Positions 35,481 to 45,086 are shown, numbered from the stretch's first letter. The stretch: 64,000 nucleotides of DNA from JANQHO01 sp965218075 (GCA_965218075.1 CBDCJZ010000003.1:2189930-2253929), one strand, 5' to 3'. A program made the numbers and translations. Notes: a model not told the origin generated them from the sequence alone.

Positions 35481-35603
35481 AAGTATTGACTCGTGTGTGT
35501 TTTAGTTTCTTAGTTCCCATTCAGTGAATGTAGATATCCACAAAGATCTAATGCGAGTTCCAAAACTTTTTTATCAAACTGTTATAACAATAGAAAATTC
35601 ATT

Positions 35604-35611
35604 TACCTTTG
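35604..35611 (+). promoter_or_regulatory. -7 element of the ribosomal protein operon
   Basis: TACCTTTG fits TAnnTTTG and lies 56 nt before rpsL; the -33 element is poor (ACTG at 35578-35581, spacer 22). Confidence 0.45.
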
Positions 35612-35667
35612 TAGCCTTCTAAAAATCTATGCCTGTTGGTTTTTAGCAACTTACGTGATAAAGTTTC

Positions 35668-36048
35668 ATGTCAACCGTACAGCAATTAATAAGGAAAGGA
35701 AGACGAAAAATAGCCAAAAAGAGCAAGTCGGCTGCCCTTGAGTCGTCTCCCCAACGCAGAGGGGTGTGTACACGTGTATATACCACTACTCCTAAAAAGC
35801 CTAACTCAGCTATGCGTAAGGTGGCAAGAGTACGCTTGACTAACCAGAATGAAGTTAACGCTTATATTCCCGGAGAAGGACATAATCTTCAGGAGCACAG
35901 TGTAGTATTGATACGCGGCGGAAGGGTAAAAGATCTTCCTGGAGTGCGGTATCATGTTGTGCGCGGAGCTTTAGATACGGCAGGCGTAAACGACCGTAAG
36001 CAGAGAAGGTCCAAATACGGTGCTAAAAAACCAAAAGACAAAAAATAA
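35668..36048 (+). CDS. rpsL: Ribosomal protein S12
   Basis: 126 residues. Contains TTTPKKPNSAMRK and GGRVKDLPGVRYH, the decoding-site loops; both lysines whose change gives streptomycin resistance are present. First gene of the str part of the cluster (rpsL-rpsG-fusA), 17 nt before rpsG. Confidence 0.98.
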   Translation: MSTVQQLIRKGRRKIAKKSKSAALESSPQRRGVCTRVYTTTPKKPNSAMRKVARVRLTNQNEVNAYIPGEGHNLQEHSVVLIRGGRVKDLPGVRYHVVRGALDTAGVNDRKQRRSKYGAKKPKDKK

Positions 36049-36065
36049 TTTTTGATATAACAGAC

Positions 36066-36536
36066 ATGAGAAAATCCAGAGCTAAAAAGAGACTTCTGTT
36101 GCCCGATCCTCGTTTTAACGACGAGTTGGTTACACAATTTGTAAATAACTTAATGGTGAACGGTAAAAAGAACCTTGCCTTCCGAATCTTTTACAATGCG
36201 ATTGATATAGTGTCCGAAAAAACACAAAAAGGTAATGGTCTTGAGTTGTGGAAAGAAGCCCTGAATAATATTATGCCTCATGTAGAAGTGCGTAGCCGTA
36301 GGGTAGGAGGAGCTACTTTTCAAATACCTATTCCCATTCGCCTTGACCGCAAAATTTCAGTGGCAATAAAATGGTTAATCACCTGTGCCCACAAGCGTAA
36401 TGAAAAGTCAATGGCAGCAAAACTGGCCGGTGAAATTATGGCTGCATTTAAGAAAGAAGGAGCTGCAGTAAAGAAGCACATAGATGTTCGCAAAATGGCA
36501 GAAGCCAACAAGGCATTCTCACACTTTAAAGTATAA
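36066..36536 (+). CDS. rpsG: Ribosomal protein S7
   Basis: 156 residues, the usual bacterial length. Opens MRKSRAKKR, with the conserved VNNLMVNGKKNLAFRIFYNA and EVRSRRVGGATFQIP segments. Assembles the 30S head by binding the 3' domain of 16S rRNA. Confidence 0.98.
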   Translation: MRKSRAKKRLLLPDPRFNDELVTQFVNNLMVNGKKNLAFRIFYNAIDIVSEKTQKGNGLELWKEALNNIMPHVEVRSRRVGGATFQIPIPIRLDRKISVAIKWLITCAHKRNEKSMAAKLAGEIMAAFKKEGAAVKKHIDVRKMAEANKAFSHFKV

Positions 36537-36572
36537 CATCATGATTTGTGTAAGGAGAAGGGGCTTTTAAAA

Positions 36573-38675
36573 ATGACTAAAAGAGACTTGAAATACACCA
36601 GAAATATTGGTATTGCCGCACATATTGACGCCGGTAAAACTACAACTACTGAGCGTGTTCTTTATTATAGCGGCGTAAGTTACAAAATCGGAGAAGTACA
36701 CAATGGCACTGCTACTATGGACTGGATGGAGCAGGAGCAAGAAAGGGGTATTACTATTACTTCGGCAGCTACTACATTGGATTGGAAATACAGAGATCAG
36801 GACTATCACATAAACATTATTGATACCCCCGGACACGTTGACTTTACTGTTGAGGTAAACCGTTCGCTTCGTGTATTAGATGGCTTGGTTTTCCTTTTCA
36901 GTGCCGTCGATGGAGTTGAGCCACAGTCTGAAACCAACTGGAGGCTGGCCGATAATTATAATGTACCCCGTATTGGTTTTATAAATAAGATGGATCGCCA
37001 GGGTGCTGATTTCCTAAATGTGTGTAGACAAGTCAAAGAAATGTTAGGAAGTCATGCCCTTCCATTACAGCTTCCTATTGGCGCAGAAGCCGACTTTAAA
37101 GGAGTAGTTGACCTTATTAGCTTGCGCGGTATTGTTTGGAACGAAGAAGATTTTGGGATGACCTTCCATGAAGTGGAAATTCCTACCGACCTGCTGCATG
37201 AAGCCATACAGCATCGTGAAAAATTACTAGAAACCGTGGTAGAATTCAACGATGAATTAATGGAGAAATACTTTGAAGGCTCTGTAAATTTAACTGAAAA
37301 GGAGATTTTAGGTGCTTTGCGTGAAGCTACTATCTCTGGAAAAGTAATTCCAATGATATGTGGATCGGCCTTTAAAAATAAAGGAATTCAAGCCATGTTG
37401 GACATGGTAGCGGAGGTTTTACCGTCTCCATTAGATATAGATACTATTGTAGGAACTAATCCTAGAACTGAAGAAAAAGAAAAGAGGAAGCTAGACTACA
37501 ATGAATCATTTGCAGCTTTAGCATTTAAAATCGCTACTGATCCTTATGTGGGAAGGCTTTGCTTTATCCGTGTTTATTCGGGCGTTCTCAATTCAGGTTC
37601 GTATGTGTTAAATACTAGAGTTGGTAAGAAAGAAAGGATTTCGAGGATTTTTCAAATGCATGCCAATAAGCAAAATCAGGTTGAAAGCCTAGGGGCAGGT
37701 GATATTGGTGCATTAGTAGGTTTTAAAGATATTAAAACCGGAGATACTCTTTGTGATGAGAATAAGCCTATAATGTTTGAATCTATGGTTTTTCCCGATC
37801 CAGTAATCAGCTTGGCAATTGAGCCAAGGATCCAGACAGATGTTGATAAGCTGAGCATAGCTTTAGCTAAATTAGCTGAAGAAGATCCTACTTTCCAAGT
37901 TCACGTTGACGGAGAAACCGGGCAAACTGTAATTAGCGGTATGGGCGAGCTTCATCTGGACATTATCATGGACCGTCTTAAGCGTGAATTTAAAGTAGAG
38001 GTTAATCAAGGGGTGCCTCAGGTTTCTTACAAAGAAGCGATCAATGACGTTGTAGAACACAGGGAGGTTTATAAGAAGCAAACAGGTGGTCGTGGTAAAT
38101 TTGCCGACATTATTATAACTATTGAGCCTGGTGACCCTGAAAATCCAGGTCTAATGTTCCAAAACCAAGTAAAAGGTGGTAATATACCTAAGGAGTTCGT
38201 TCCCTCTGTAGAGAAGGGGTTTAAAAAGGCTATGAGTAATGGTGTTTTAGCCGGGTTTCCCCTCGTTAGTTTGAAAGTAACCCTTAAAGATGGTTCGTTC
38301 CACCCAGTCGACTCTGATCAGCTCTCATTTGAATGGGTTGCTAAGCTAGCTTATAAAGAAGCTCTTCCCAAAGCTCGGCCAATGTTATTGGAGCCTATCA
38401 TGAAACTCGAAGTATTAACTCCAGAAGAAAATATGGGAGATATTGTAGGTGATCTGAACAGGCGTAGGGGTGTAATAGAAGGTATGAGCGATCGGTCTAA
38501 TTCCAAAGTCGTAAAAGCTAAAATACCTCTGTCGGAAATGTTTGGTTATGTCACTGGCTTGAGAACTATTTCTTCTGGACGTGCTACGTCAACTATGGAA
38601 TTTTCTCATTATGAGGAAGCACCTAAAAACATTACTGACGAGGTAATTGCTAAAGTAAAAGGACAACCCGTATAG
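36573..38675 (+). CDS. fusA: Elongation factor G
   Basis: 700 residues from the ATG at 36573, behind AAGGAGAAGG; an in-frame TTG at 36546 is less likely. GTPase motifs AHIDAGKTTTTE, DTPGHVDF and NKMD are intact, and domains II-V follow (GMGELHLDII; RGRGKFAD-like GGRGKFADI). Catalyses ribosome translocation. No tuf follows, so EF-Tu is encoded elsewhere, as is common in Bacteroidota. Confidence 0.98.
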   Translation: MTKRDLKYTRNIGIAAHIDAGKTTTTERVLYYSGVSYKIGEVHNGTATMDWMEQEQERGITITSAATTLDWKYRDQDYHINIIDTPGHVDFTVEVNRSLRVLDGLVFLFSAVDGVEPQSETNWRLADNYNVPRIGFINKMDRQGADFLNVCRQVKEMLGSHALPLQLPIGAEADFKGVVDLISLRGIVWNEEDFGMTFHEVEIPTDLLHEAIQHREKLLETVVEFNDELMEKYFEGSVNLTEKEILGALREATISGKVIPMICGSAFKNKGIQAMLDMVAEVLPSPLDIDTIVGTNPRTEEKEKRKLDYNESFAALAFKIATDPYVGRLCFIRVYSGVLNSGSYVLNTRVGKKERISRIFQMHANKQNQVESLGAGDIGALVGFKDIKTGDTLCDENKPIMFESMVFPDPVISLAIEPRIQTDVDKLSIALAKLAEEDPTFQVHVDGETGQTVISGMGELHLDIIMDRLKREFKVEVNQGVPQVSYKEAINDVVEHREVYKKQTGGRGKFADIIITIEPGDPENPGLMFQNQVKGGNIPKEFVPSVEKGFKKAMSNGVLAGFPLVSLKVTLKDGSFHPVDSDQLSFEWVAKLAYKEALPKARPMLLEPIMKLEVLTPEENMGDIVGDLNRRRGVIEGMSDRSNSKVVKAKIPLSEMFGYVTGLRTISSGRATSTMEFSHYEEAPKNITDEVIAKVKGQPV

Positions 38676-38684
38676 AATAAGCAT

Positions 38685-38996
38685 ATGAGGATGGCTCAGA
38701 AAATTAGAATAAAACTGAAATCATACGATCACAACCTAGTTGACAAATCAGCAGAGAAGATCGTTAAAGCTGTGAAAAGTACTGGTTCAGTGGTAAGCGG
38801 GCCTATTCCGATTCCTACTCACAAACGCATTTTTACTGTATTGCGTTCTCCTCATGTAAATAAAAAATCGAGAGAACAATTCCAATTATCCTCTTACAAG
38901 AGGTTAATGGATATCCATTCCTTGTCTTCTAAAACAATTGATGCACTCATGAGGTTAGAGTTGCCGAGTGGAGTAGAGGTCGAAATTAAGGCCTAA
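38685..38996 (+). CDS. rpsJ: Ribosomal protein S10
   Basis: 103 residues, or 101 if translation begins at the second ATG (38691, MAQKIRIKLKSYDH), which better matches the family. Start of the S10 part of the cluster, 9 nt after fusA. Binds the 30S head; in some bacteria also NusB (NusE role). Confidence 0.98.
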   Translation: MRMAQKIRIKLKSYDHNLVDKSAEKIVKAVKSTGSVVSGPIPIPTHKRIFTVLRSPHVNKKSREQFQLSSYKRLMDIHSLSSKTIDALMRLELPSGVEVEIKA

Positions 38997-39029
38997 ATAA
39001 AGAGATTTAGCTAGTAATTTTAGGATCAA

Positions 39030-39650
39030 ATGCCTGGATTGATAGGAAAAAAGATAGGAATGACAAGCTTCTTTGACGAAAGCGGCAAAAATATAGTTTG
39101 TACCGTTATTGAGGCGGGTCCCTGCGTGGTTACTCAGCTAAAAATCATCCGTACTGATGGATATGAGGCAGTTCAGATTGCTTACGGAGATAAAGTTAAA
39201 AAGAAAAATTTCACCAAACCCCAAGTAGGGCATTTCAAAAAAGCTGGAATTATTCCTAAATCGCATGTTATAGAAATTGATTCTCTTGATCGGAAAGTTA
39301 AGTTAGGCGATGAAATAACCGTAGATATATTTGAAGAAAGAGAATTTGTAGATATTGCTGGCACTTCAAAGGGTAAAGGTTTTCAAGGCGTAGTTAAGCG
39401 CCACGGTTTTCATGGAGTAGGGGAGTCTACTCACGGTCAGCACAACCGTTTACGTGCTCCTGGTTCTATTGGCGCCGGTTCCGATCCTTCAAGAGTATTC
39501 AAGGGGACGAAAATGGCAGGCCGCACTGGTAATACTAAAGTTGTGATTGAAAATTTACGTATCCTTAAAGTCGACAAAGAAAAAAATCTTTTAGTTATAA
39601 GCGGTTCAGTACCTGGAGCAAAAAACTCATGCTTAATAATTACCAAGTGA
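39030..39650 (+). CDS. rplC: Ribosomal protein L3
   Basis: 206 residues. Opens MPGLIGKKIGMTSFF; central extension GKGFQGVVKRHGFHG...GQHNRLRAPGSIG reaches towards the peptidyl-transferase centre. Stop overlaps the rplD start (TGATG). Confidence 0.98.
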   Translation: MPGLIGKKIGMTSFFDESGKNIVCTVIEAGPCVVTQLKIIRTDGYEAVQIAYGDKVKKKNFTKPQVGHFKKAGIIPKSHVIEIDSLDRKVKLGDEITVDIFEEREFVDIAGTSKGKGFQGVVKRHGFHGVGESTHGQHNRLRAPGSIGAGSDPSRVFKGTKMAGRTGNTKVVIENLRILKVDKEKNLLVISGSVPGAKNSCLIITK

Positions 39651-40279
39651 TGAAATTACCAGTATTAAATGAAAAAGGAAAAGAAACGGGCCGTAAAGTG
39701 AATCTGCCAGATGAAATCTTTAAAATTAAGCCCAACCATCACGCCATATATCTGGATGTAAAACAATACCTCGCTCGTCAACGTCAAGGAACTCACAAAG
39801 CCAAGGAACGCTCAGAAATTGCCCGTACTAATAAAAAGTTTTTTCGTCAAAAAGGCACGGGTAACGCCAGGGTAGGTTCTCTTAAATCACCTTTGCAAAG
39901 GGGTGGGGGAGCCGCATTTGGTCCTCATCCCCGTAACTACGGTTTTAAGCTTAACAAAAAGCTGAAAGCTATAGCCCGTAGATCAGCCTTGAGTATTAGA
40001 GCCAGTGAAAATAATATAAAAGTGCTGCAAGATCTCAATTTTGAAACCCCAAAAACCAAGGATTTTGTTGGAGTAATGAAAGCTCTAGGCTTGGAAAATA
40101 GAAAATCCTTATTAATACTTGGAAAATCAAATAAGACTGTATATTTGTCGTCCCGAAATTTTAGGAGTTCTAAAGTTGTAACGGCTTTAGATATAAATAC
40201 TTATAGCGTCATTAATGCGCAAAGCATAATTTTGACTGAGGATTCGCTGAAAAAATTACAAAATGCATTAACGAAGTAA
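39650..40279 (+). CDS. rplD: Ribosomal protein L4
   Basis: 209 residues from the ATG at 39650 (MKLPVLNEKGKETG), overlapping the rplC stop by one base; a start at 39629 inside rplC is unlikely. The exit-tunnel loop KKFFRQKGTGNARVGSLKSP is present. Whether it also autoregulates the operon, as in E. coli, cannot be told. Confidence 0.97.
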   Translation: MKLPVLNEKGKETGRKVNLPDEIFKIKPNHHAIYLDVKQYLARQRQGTHKAKERSEIARTNKKFFRQKGTGNARVGSLKSPLQRGGGAAFGPHPRNYGFKLNKKLKAIARRSALSIRASENNIKVLQDLNFETPKTKDFVGVMKALGLENRKSLLILGKSNKTVYLSSRNFRSSKVVTALDINTYSVINAQSIILTEDSLKKLQNALTK

Positions 40280-40282
40280 GTC

Positions 40283-40573
40283 ATGAGCATCTTGATAAAA
40301 CCGATAATTACTGAAAAGGCTACCAATGATAGTGAAAACAATAGTTGTTATGCCTTTGCAGTAAACAAAAAAGCCAATAAGCTTGAAATCAAACAGGCTG
40401 TTCAAGAGTTATATGGAGTTAACGTAGAGGAGATTAAGACGATGATAATTCCCGGAAAGCATAAAATGCGCTATATAAAAAGGGGTACTATGTCAGGAAA
40501 CACTGGTTCATACAAAAAGGCAATTGTAAAAGTAAGAAGTGGAGAAACTGTAGATCTGCGTAGCAATATATAA
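40283..40573 (+). CDS. rplW: Ribosomal protein L23
   Basis: 96 residues: ILIKPIITEKAT opening and NKLEIKQAVQELYGVNVEEI. Sits at the tunnel exit and docks trigger factor and SRP. Confidence 0.97.
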   Translation: MSILIKPIITEKATNDSENNSCYAFAVNKKANKLEIKQAVQELYGVNVEEIKTMIIPGKHKMRYIKRGTMSGNTGSYKKAIVKVRSGETVDLRSNI

Positions 40574-40578
40574 GACTG

Positions 40579-41403
40579 ATGGGAGTAAGGAAATTAAAAT
40601 CAGTAACACCGGGACAACGATTTAAGGTAATAAGTGATTTTGCTACCATAACTCGATCTGAACCTGAAAAAACTCTTCTTAAGGGAAAAAGTAAATCAGG
40701 CGGAAGAAATAATACCGGAAAAATGACTGTACGTCAAGTAGGTGGTGGTCACAAACGAAAATATCGTATCATCGACTTTAAAAGAGATAAGGATGGTGTT
40801 CCCGCTACTGTTAAGTCTATAGAGTACGATCCCAACCGTTCAGCCTATATCGCTTTAACTGCTTATGCTGACGGGGAGAAGCGTTACATAATTGCTCCCA
40901 ATGGTTTGCAACAAGGACAGAAAGTGATAAGCGGTAAAAAAGCAAGTCCTGAAATTGGTAATACCCTCTATCTGTCAGATATACCATTAGGTGCAGTGAT
41001 TAGCTGTATTGAAATGCGTCCCGGCCAGGAGGCAAGTATTGCACGCAGCGGGGGCTCTTTTGCTCAGTTATTAGCTCGTGATGGCAAATATGCTACCATT
41101 AAGTTACCCAGTGGTGAAATCCGCATGATTCTTACAACTTGTAGGGCTACCATTGGAGCAGTAAGCAACTCTGATCACGCCTTGCTTGTTTCTGGTAAAG
41201 CGGGAGGAAAACGTTGGTTGGGAAGAAGACCTCGAGTTCGCGGAGTAGCTATGAACCCGGTTGATCATCCAATGGGTGGGGGTGAAGGGAAAGCCTCTGG
41301 TGGACACCCGCGTTCGAGAAATGGTATTCCTGCTAAGGGTTATAAAACACGGGCGACTAAAAAAGAGTCAAATAAATACATTATTGAAAGGAGGAAAAAG
41401 TAA
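40579..41403 (+). CDS. rplB: Ribosomal protein L2
   Basis: 274 residues. The conserved C-terminal RGVAMNPVDHPMGGGEGK loop carries the histidine near the peptidyl-transferase centre, and NNTGKMTVRQVGGGHKRKYR the RNA-binding part. Confidence 0.98.
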   Translation: MGVRKLKSVTPGQRFKVISDFATITRSEPEKTLLKGKSKSGGRNNTGKMTVRQVGGGHKRKYRIIDFKRDKDGVPATVKSIEYDPNRSAYIALTAYADGEKRYIIAPNGLQQGQKVISGKKASPEIGNTLYLSDIPLGAVISCIEMRPGQEASIARSGGSFAQLLARDGKYATIKLPSGEIRMILTTCRATIGAVSNSDHALLVSGKAGGKRWLGRRPRVRGVAMNPVDHPMGGGEGKASGGHPRSRNGIPAKGYKTRATKKESNKYIIERRKK

Positions 41404-41410
41404 TTCACGT

Positions 41411-41692
41411 ATGGCAAGGTCGCTTAAAAAAGGTCCGTTTATTCACTATAAGCTCAATAAAAAAGTGCTTCAGAATGCTGAATATACCAAAAAGTCAGTA
41501 ATCAAGACTTATTCCAGAGCTTCTATGATCTCTCCGGATTTTGTGGGATTGACCATAGCGGTGCATAATGGAAAAACCTTTATTCCGATTTATATAACTG
41601 AGAACATGGTAGGTCATAAGCTGGGCGAATTTGCTCCTACGCGTACTTTCCGAGGCCATGCGGGAAATAAGAAAGATAAAGGCAAGCGTTAA
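41411..41692 (+). CDS. rpsS: Ribosomal protein S19
   Basis: 93 residues from the ATG at 41411 (MARSLKKGPFIHYKL). A longer in-frame reading from 41261 lies inside rplB and is rejected. The conserved GHKLGEFAPTRTFRGHAG is present. Contacts the 16S head and the A-site finger. Confidence 0.98.
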   Translation: MARSLKKGPFIHYKLNKKVLQNAEYTKKSVIKTYSRASMISPDFVGLTIAVHNGKTFIPIYITENMVGHKLGEFAPTRTFRGHAGNKKDKGKR

Positions 41693-41700
41693 ATAGAATT

Positions 41701-42144
41701 ATGGGTGCCAGAAAAAGACAAAGAGCACAGGCTATTAAAGAAGCGAGAAAAGATATTGCTATTGCTAAACTTAATAACTGTCATACTTCACCTCGCAAAA
41801 TGAGATTGGTCTCCGATATGATAAGAGGAGCGGATATTGAGAAAGCTATGTTCATTTTAAAACATAGTGGGAAAGAAGCTAGTGCCCATTTCGAAAAACT
41901 TTTGCTTTCTGCCCTTAACAATTGGGAGCAAAGGAATGAAGGCTTTCGTATGGAAAAAGAAGGACTTTTTGTAAGAGAAATATATGTAAATAATGCTCGC
42001 ATGCTTAAGCGTATACAGCCTGCCCCGAGGGGCAGAGCACATCCTATACGGAAGAGAAGTAATCATGTGACTGTTATTGTAGATACCCGTAATAAGGAGG
42101 CTGCCACACGAGAAAAGGAACAAGTAGTAAAGGGGAAAAATTAA
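41701..42144 (+). CDS. rplV: Ribosomal protein L22
   Basis: 147 residues, longer than the ~110 of E. coli because of N- and C-terminal additions usual in Bacteroidota. The tunnel-lining hairpin is visible (RMLKRIQPAPRGRAHPIRKR) with no macrolide-resistance deletion evident. Confidence 0.97.
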   Translation: MGARKRQRAQAIKEARKDIAIAKLNNCHTSPRKMRLVSDMIRGADIEKAMFILKHSGKEASAHFEKLLLSALNNWEQRNEGFRMEKEGLFVREIYVNNARMLKRIQPAPRGRAHPIRKRSNHVTVIVDTRNKEAATREKEQVVKGKN

Positions 42145-42155
42145 TTCGTAATCAA

Positions 42156-42884
42156 ATGGGACAAAAAACAAACCCAATAGGTAATAGATTAGGATATATC
42201 CGTGGTTGGGATAGCAACTGGTATGGAGGTAGAGATTACGGTGATAAAATTGTGGAAGATGATAAAATCAGGAAATACCTCTATGCTCGTTTTTCTAAAG
42301 CTGGTATAAGCCGTATTATTATTGAGCGTACCCTTAATCTAGTTGTAGTAATCATTACTACTAGTCGTCCGGGGATTATTATTGGTAAAGGAGGTCAAGA
42401 AGTAGATAAGCTGAAGGAAGAGTTGAAAAAGCTTACCAAAAAAGAGATACAGATCAACATATTTGAAATCAAATATCCCGAATTAGATGCAAAATTAGTA
42501 GCTGACAGTATTGCTCGTCAGGTAGAAGGGCGCATCGGCCATCGTAGAGCCATTAAAATGGCAATTGCTGCTACCATGAGAATGAGAGCAGAGGGAATTA
42601 AAATTCAAGCTTCCGGCAGATTGAATGGTGCTGAAATAGCTCGTTCGGAAATGTATAAGGACGGACGTACCCCGTTACATACTTTCCGCGCTGATATTGA
42701 TTATGCTTTATCAGAGGCACATACCACTTATGGCCGTATAGGTTTTAAGGTATGGATTATGAAAGGAGAAGTGTACGGCAAGAGAGATTTAAGTAATCTT
42801 TTAGGTACTACCAATAAAATCGGAGGATCAAAAATACAAAGTTTAGCAGGTTCCCGTAGGAGAATAAAGAAAATAGGATTATAA
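42156..42884 (+). CDS. rpsC: Ribosomal protein S3
   Basis: 242 residues. N-terminal KH domain with the IGKGGQEVDKL loop; C-terminal GRLNGAEIARSEMYKDGRTP. Part of the mRNA entry site helicase. Confidence 0.98.
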   Translation: MGQKTNPIGNRLGYIRGWDSNWYGGRDYGDKIVEDDKIRKYLYARFSKAGISRIIIERTLNLVVVIITTSRPGIIIGKGGQEVDKLKEELKKLTKKEIQINIFEIKYPELDAKLVADSIARQVEGRIGHRRAIKMAIAATMRMRAEGIKIQASGRLNGAEIARSEMYKDGRTPLHTFRADIDYALSEAHTTYGRIGFKVWIMKGEVYGKRDLSNLLGTTNKIGGSKIQSLAGSRRRIKKIGL

Positions 42885-42899
42885 GGAACCCATAAGGAA

Positions 42900-43313
42900 A
42901 TGCTACAGCCCAAGAAAACAAAATACAAAAAACAATTCAAGGGAAGAATGAAAGGGAATGCTCATCGTGGCACCACCATAGCTTTTGGAAGTTTTGGCAT
43001 AAAAGCATTGGATAAAGTGTTCATCACTTCCCGTCAGATTGAGGCAGCTCGTATTGCCGCTACAAGGTATATGAAAAGGGAAGGCCAGTTGTGGATTCGT
43101 ATCTTTCCAGATAAGCCCATCACTAGGAAACCCGCAGAGGTAAGGATGGGTAAAGGAAAAGGTGCTTTAGATCATTGGGTGGCTGTAGTTAAGCCTGGAC
43201 GTATCGTTTTCGAATTAGATGGTGTGCCTATGGAGATGGCCAAGAAAGCTCTGTATTTAGCGGCTCAGAAACTGCCGGTTAAAACCAAATTTTTAGTTAG
43301 AAGAGATTTTTAA
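42900..43313 (+). CDS. rplP: Ribosomal protein L16
   Basis: 137 residues, opening MLQPKKTKYKKQFKGRMKG, with FGSFGIKALDKVFITSRQIE and the MGKGKGALDHWVAVVKPG segment near the A-site tRNA. Confidence 0.98.
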   Translation: MLQPKKTKYKKQFKGRMKGNAHRGTTIAFGSFGIKALDKVFITSRQIEAARIAATRYMKREGQLWIRIFPDKPITRKPAEVRMGKGKGALDHWVAVVKPGRIVFELDGVPMEMAKKALYLAAQKLPVKTKFLVRRDF

Positions 43314-43334
43314 ATACCTAAAAATTAGATAATT

Positions 43335-43535
43335 ATGAAAGCATCTGAAATCAGAGAAATGACCACTCGGGAAATAAAGGAAAAGTTGCAAGACCAGAAG
43401 TTGAATTACTCCAAAATGAAAATGGCTCATGGTGTTTCCCCGTTGGAAAATCCAGTAAATCTTAAATATACCCGTAAAGATATTGCACGTTTGGCCACTG
43501 AATTGCACGACCGTCAAATTAGCGAAGAACAGTAA
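43335..43535 (+). CDS. rpmC: Ribosomal protein L29
   Basis: 66 residues, two helices: MKASEIREMTTREIKEKL and the C-terminal IARLATELHDRQ. Located by the tunnel exit. Confidence 0.96.
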   Translation: MKASEIREMTTREIKEKLQDQKLNYSKMKMAHGVSPLENPVNLKYTRKDIARLATELHDRQISEEQ

Positions 43536-43554
43536 TTTATCTTCTTGATCAAAA

Positions 43555-43824
43555 ATGGAGCAAAAAATACAAAAAAAAAATTCAAGAAAAGAACGTATAG
43601 GCATTGTAACTAGCAACAAGATGAATAAATCTATTGTAGTTACAGTGGAGAGAAAAAAGAAGCACCCTATGTACGGGAAGTTTATTAAAATTACTAAAAA
43701 GTTTTGTGCACATGATGAGAAAAATGAGTGTAATGAGAAAGACATCGTGCGTATCATGGAAACTCGTCCATTGAGCAAAACCAAAAGATGGAGATTAGTA
43801 GAAATTATTGAAAGGGCTAAATAA
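43555..43824 (+). CDS. rpsQ: Ribosomal protein S17
   Basis: 89 residues, OB fold: RIGIVTSNKMNKSIVVTVER, KYGKF-like MYGKFIKITKK and ETRPLSKTKRWRLVEI. Confidence 0.97.
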   Translation: MEQKIQKKNSRKERIGIVTSNKMNKSIVVTVERKKKHPMYGKFIKITKKFCAHDEKNECNEKDIVRIMETRPLSKTKRWRLVEIIERAK

Positions 43825-43826
43825 TC

Positions 43827-44195
43827 ATGTTGCAACAAGAATCGAGATTAAAAGTTGCAGATAACAGCGGAGCTAAAGAAGTGTTATGTATCCGTGTATT
43901 AGGAGGTACTCGTAGACGTTACGCTTCGGTCGGAGACAAAGTAGTTGTTACAATTAAGCAGGCTACTCCTTCAGGCAATGTGAAAAAAGGGCAAGTTTCC
44001 ACGGCGGTAGTAGTAAGGACCAAAAAAGAAATACGTGGGCAAGACGGATCCTACATTCGTTTCGACGATAATGCCTGTGTATTACTAAATGCTCAAGGTG
44101 AAATGAGAGGAACTCGTGTTTTCGGACCAGTATCCCGTGAATTACGGGAAAAAAAATATATGAAAATCATATCACTGGCACCAGAAGTACTGTAA
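43827..44195 (+). CDS. rplN: Ribosomal protein L14
   Basis: 122 residues, beginning MLQQESRLKVADNSGAKEV and containing FDDNACVLLNAQGEMRGTRVFGPV, which forms bridges to the 30S subunit (split for length: FDDNACVLLN, GEMRGTRVFGPV). Confidence 0.98.
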   Translation: MLQQESRLKVADNSGAKEVLCIRVLGGTRRRYASVGDKVVVTIKQATPSGNVKKGQVSTAVVVRTKKEIRGQDGSYIRFDDNACVLLNAQGEMRGTRVFGPVSRELREKKYMKIISLAPEVL

Positions 44196-44205
44196 AAAGA
44201 TAATC

Positions 44206-44532
44206 ATGGCAAAGTTTCACGTAAAAAAAGGAGATAAGGTTAAAATTTTAACTGGAGAATACAAAGGAGAAGAAGGGATTATCCTTAAAATGCTGCCTAA
44301 GGAAAATAAAGCCGTTGTAGAGGGCATTAACATCGTCAAGAAGCATAGGAAATCCAGTGCTTCTAACCCAAAAGGCAATATTATCGAAATGGAAGCGCCT
44401 ATCCATCTTTCCAATCTTATGTTTGTGGATCCTAAAACGGGAAAAGCTACTCGCATAGGTAGAAAGAAAGATGAAGATGGAAAGCTTATGAGGTATTCAA
44501 AGAATAAGCAAACACGAGAAGAGGCCGCTTAA
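44206..44532 (+). CDS. rplX: Ribosomal protein L24
   Basis: 108 residues. KOW motif KGDKVKILTGEYKGEEGIIL near the start; assembly initiator of the 50S subunit. Confidence 0.97.
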   Translation: MAKFHVKKGDKVKILTGEYKGEEGIILKMLPKENKAVVEGINIVKKHRKSSASNPKGNIIEMEAPIHLSNLMFVDPKTGKATRIGRKKDEDGKLMRYSKNKQTREEAA

Positions 44533-44535
44533 GTA

Positions 44536-45084
44536 ATGAGCTACGTACCAAACCTAAAAACAAAGTGTCAAGAAGAAATTATTCCCGCTTTGAGAAAGAA
44601 TTTCTCTTATAAAAATGTGATGGAAGTCCCCCGTTTAAGGAAAATTATATTGTCGCAGGGAGTAGGTGCTGCTACTGCGGATAAAAAGCTCATTGAATAT
44701 GCTGTTGAGGAGATGACTGCCATTGCAGGTCAGAAGGCAATTGCTACTTACTCTAAGAAAGATATTTCTAACTTTAAGCTGAGAAAAGGATTAGCTGTAG
44801 GGGCTAAAGTTACCTTACGTGGCAACAAGATGTATGAGTTTTTAGAACGTTTGATTTGGACTGCTTTGCCGCGAATTCGTGATTTTAATGGAATCAAGAA
44901 AAATAGCTTTGATGGTCGTGGTAATTATACTTTAGGTATAAGTGAACAAATTATATTTCCCGAGATCAATATCGATAAAATAAATCGTATCTCAGGTATG
45001 GATATAAGTTTTGTAACTTCTGCTAATACGGATAAAGAAGCAAAAGCGCTATTAGAAGAATTTGGATTACCCTTTATGAAATAA
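44536..45084 (+). CDS. rplE: Ribosomal protein L5
   Basis: 182 residues with VTLRGNKMYEFLERL, ALPRIRDFNGI and GNYTLGISEQIIFPEI. Binds 5S rRNA. Confidence 0.98.
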   Translation: MSYVPNLKTKCQEEIIPALRKNFSYKNVMEVPRLRKIILSQGVGAATADKKLIEYAVEEMTAIAGQKAIATYSKKDISNFKLRKGLAVGAKVTLRGNKMYEFLERLIWTALPRIRDFNGIKKNSFDGRGNYTLGISEQIIFPEINIDKINRISGMDISFVTSANTDKEAKALLEEFGLPFMK

Positions 45085-45086
45085 TT

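Noticed and set aside
36546..36572. Upstream TTG start for fusA
   Set aside because: Family N-terminus begins at 36573 and a purine-rich ribosome-binding site lies between the two.
43293..43838. 181-codon minus-strand frame over rplP-rpsQ
   Set aside because: Shadow of three well-defined ribosomal protein genes; composition Leu/Phe/Ser-rich from reversed codons.
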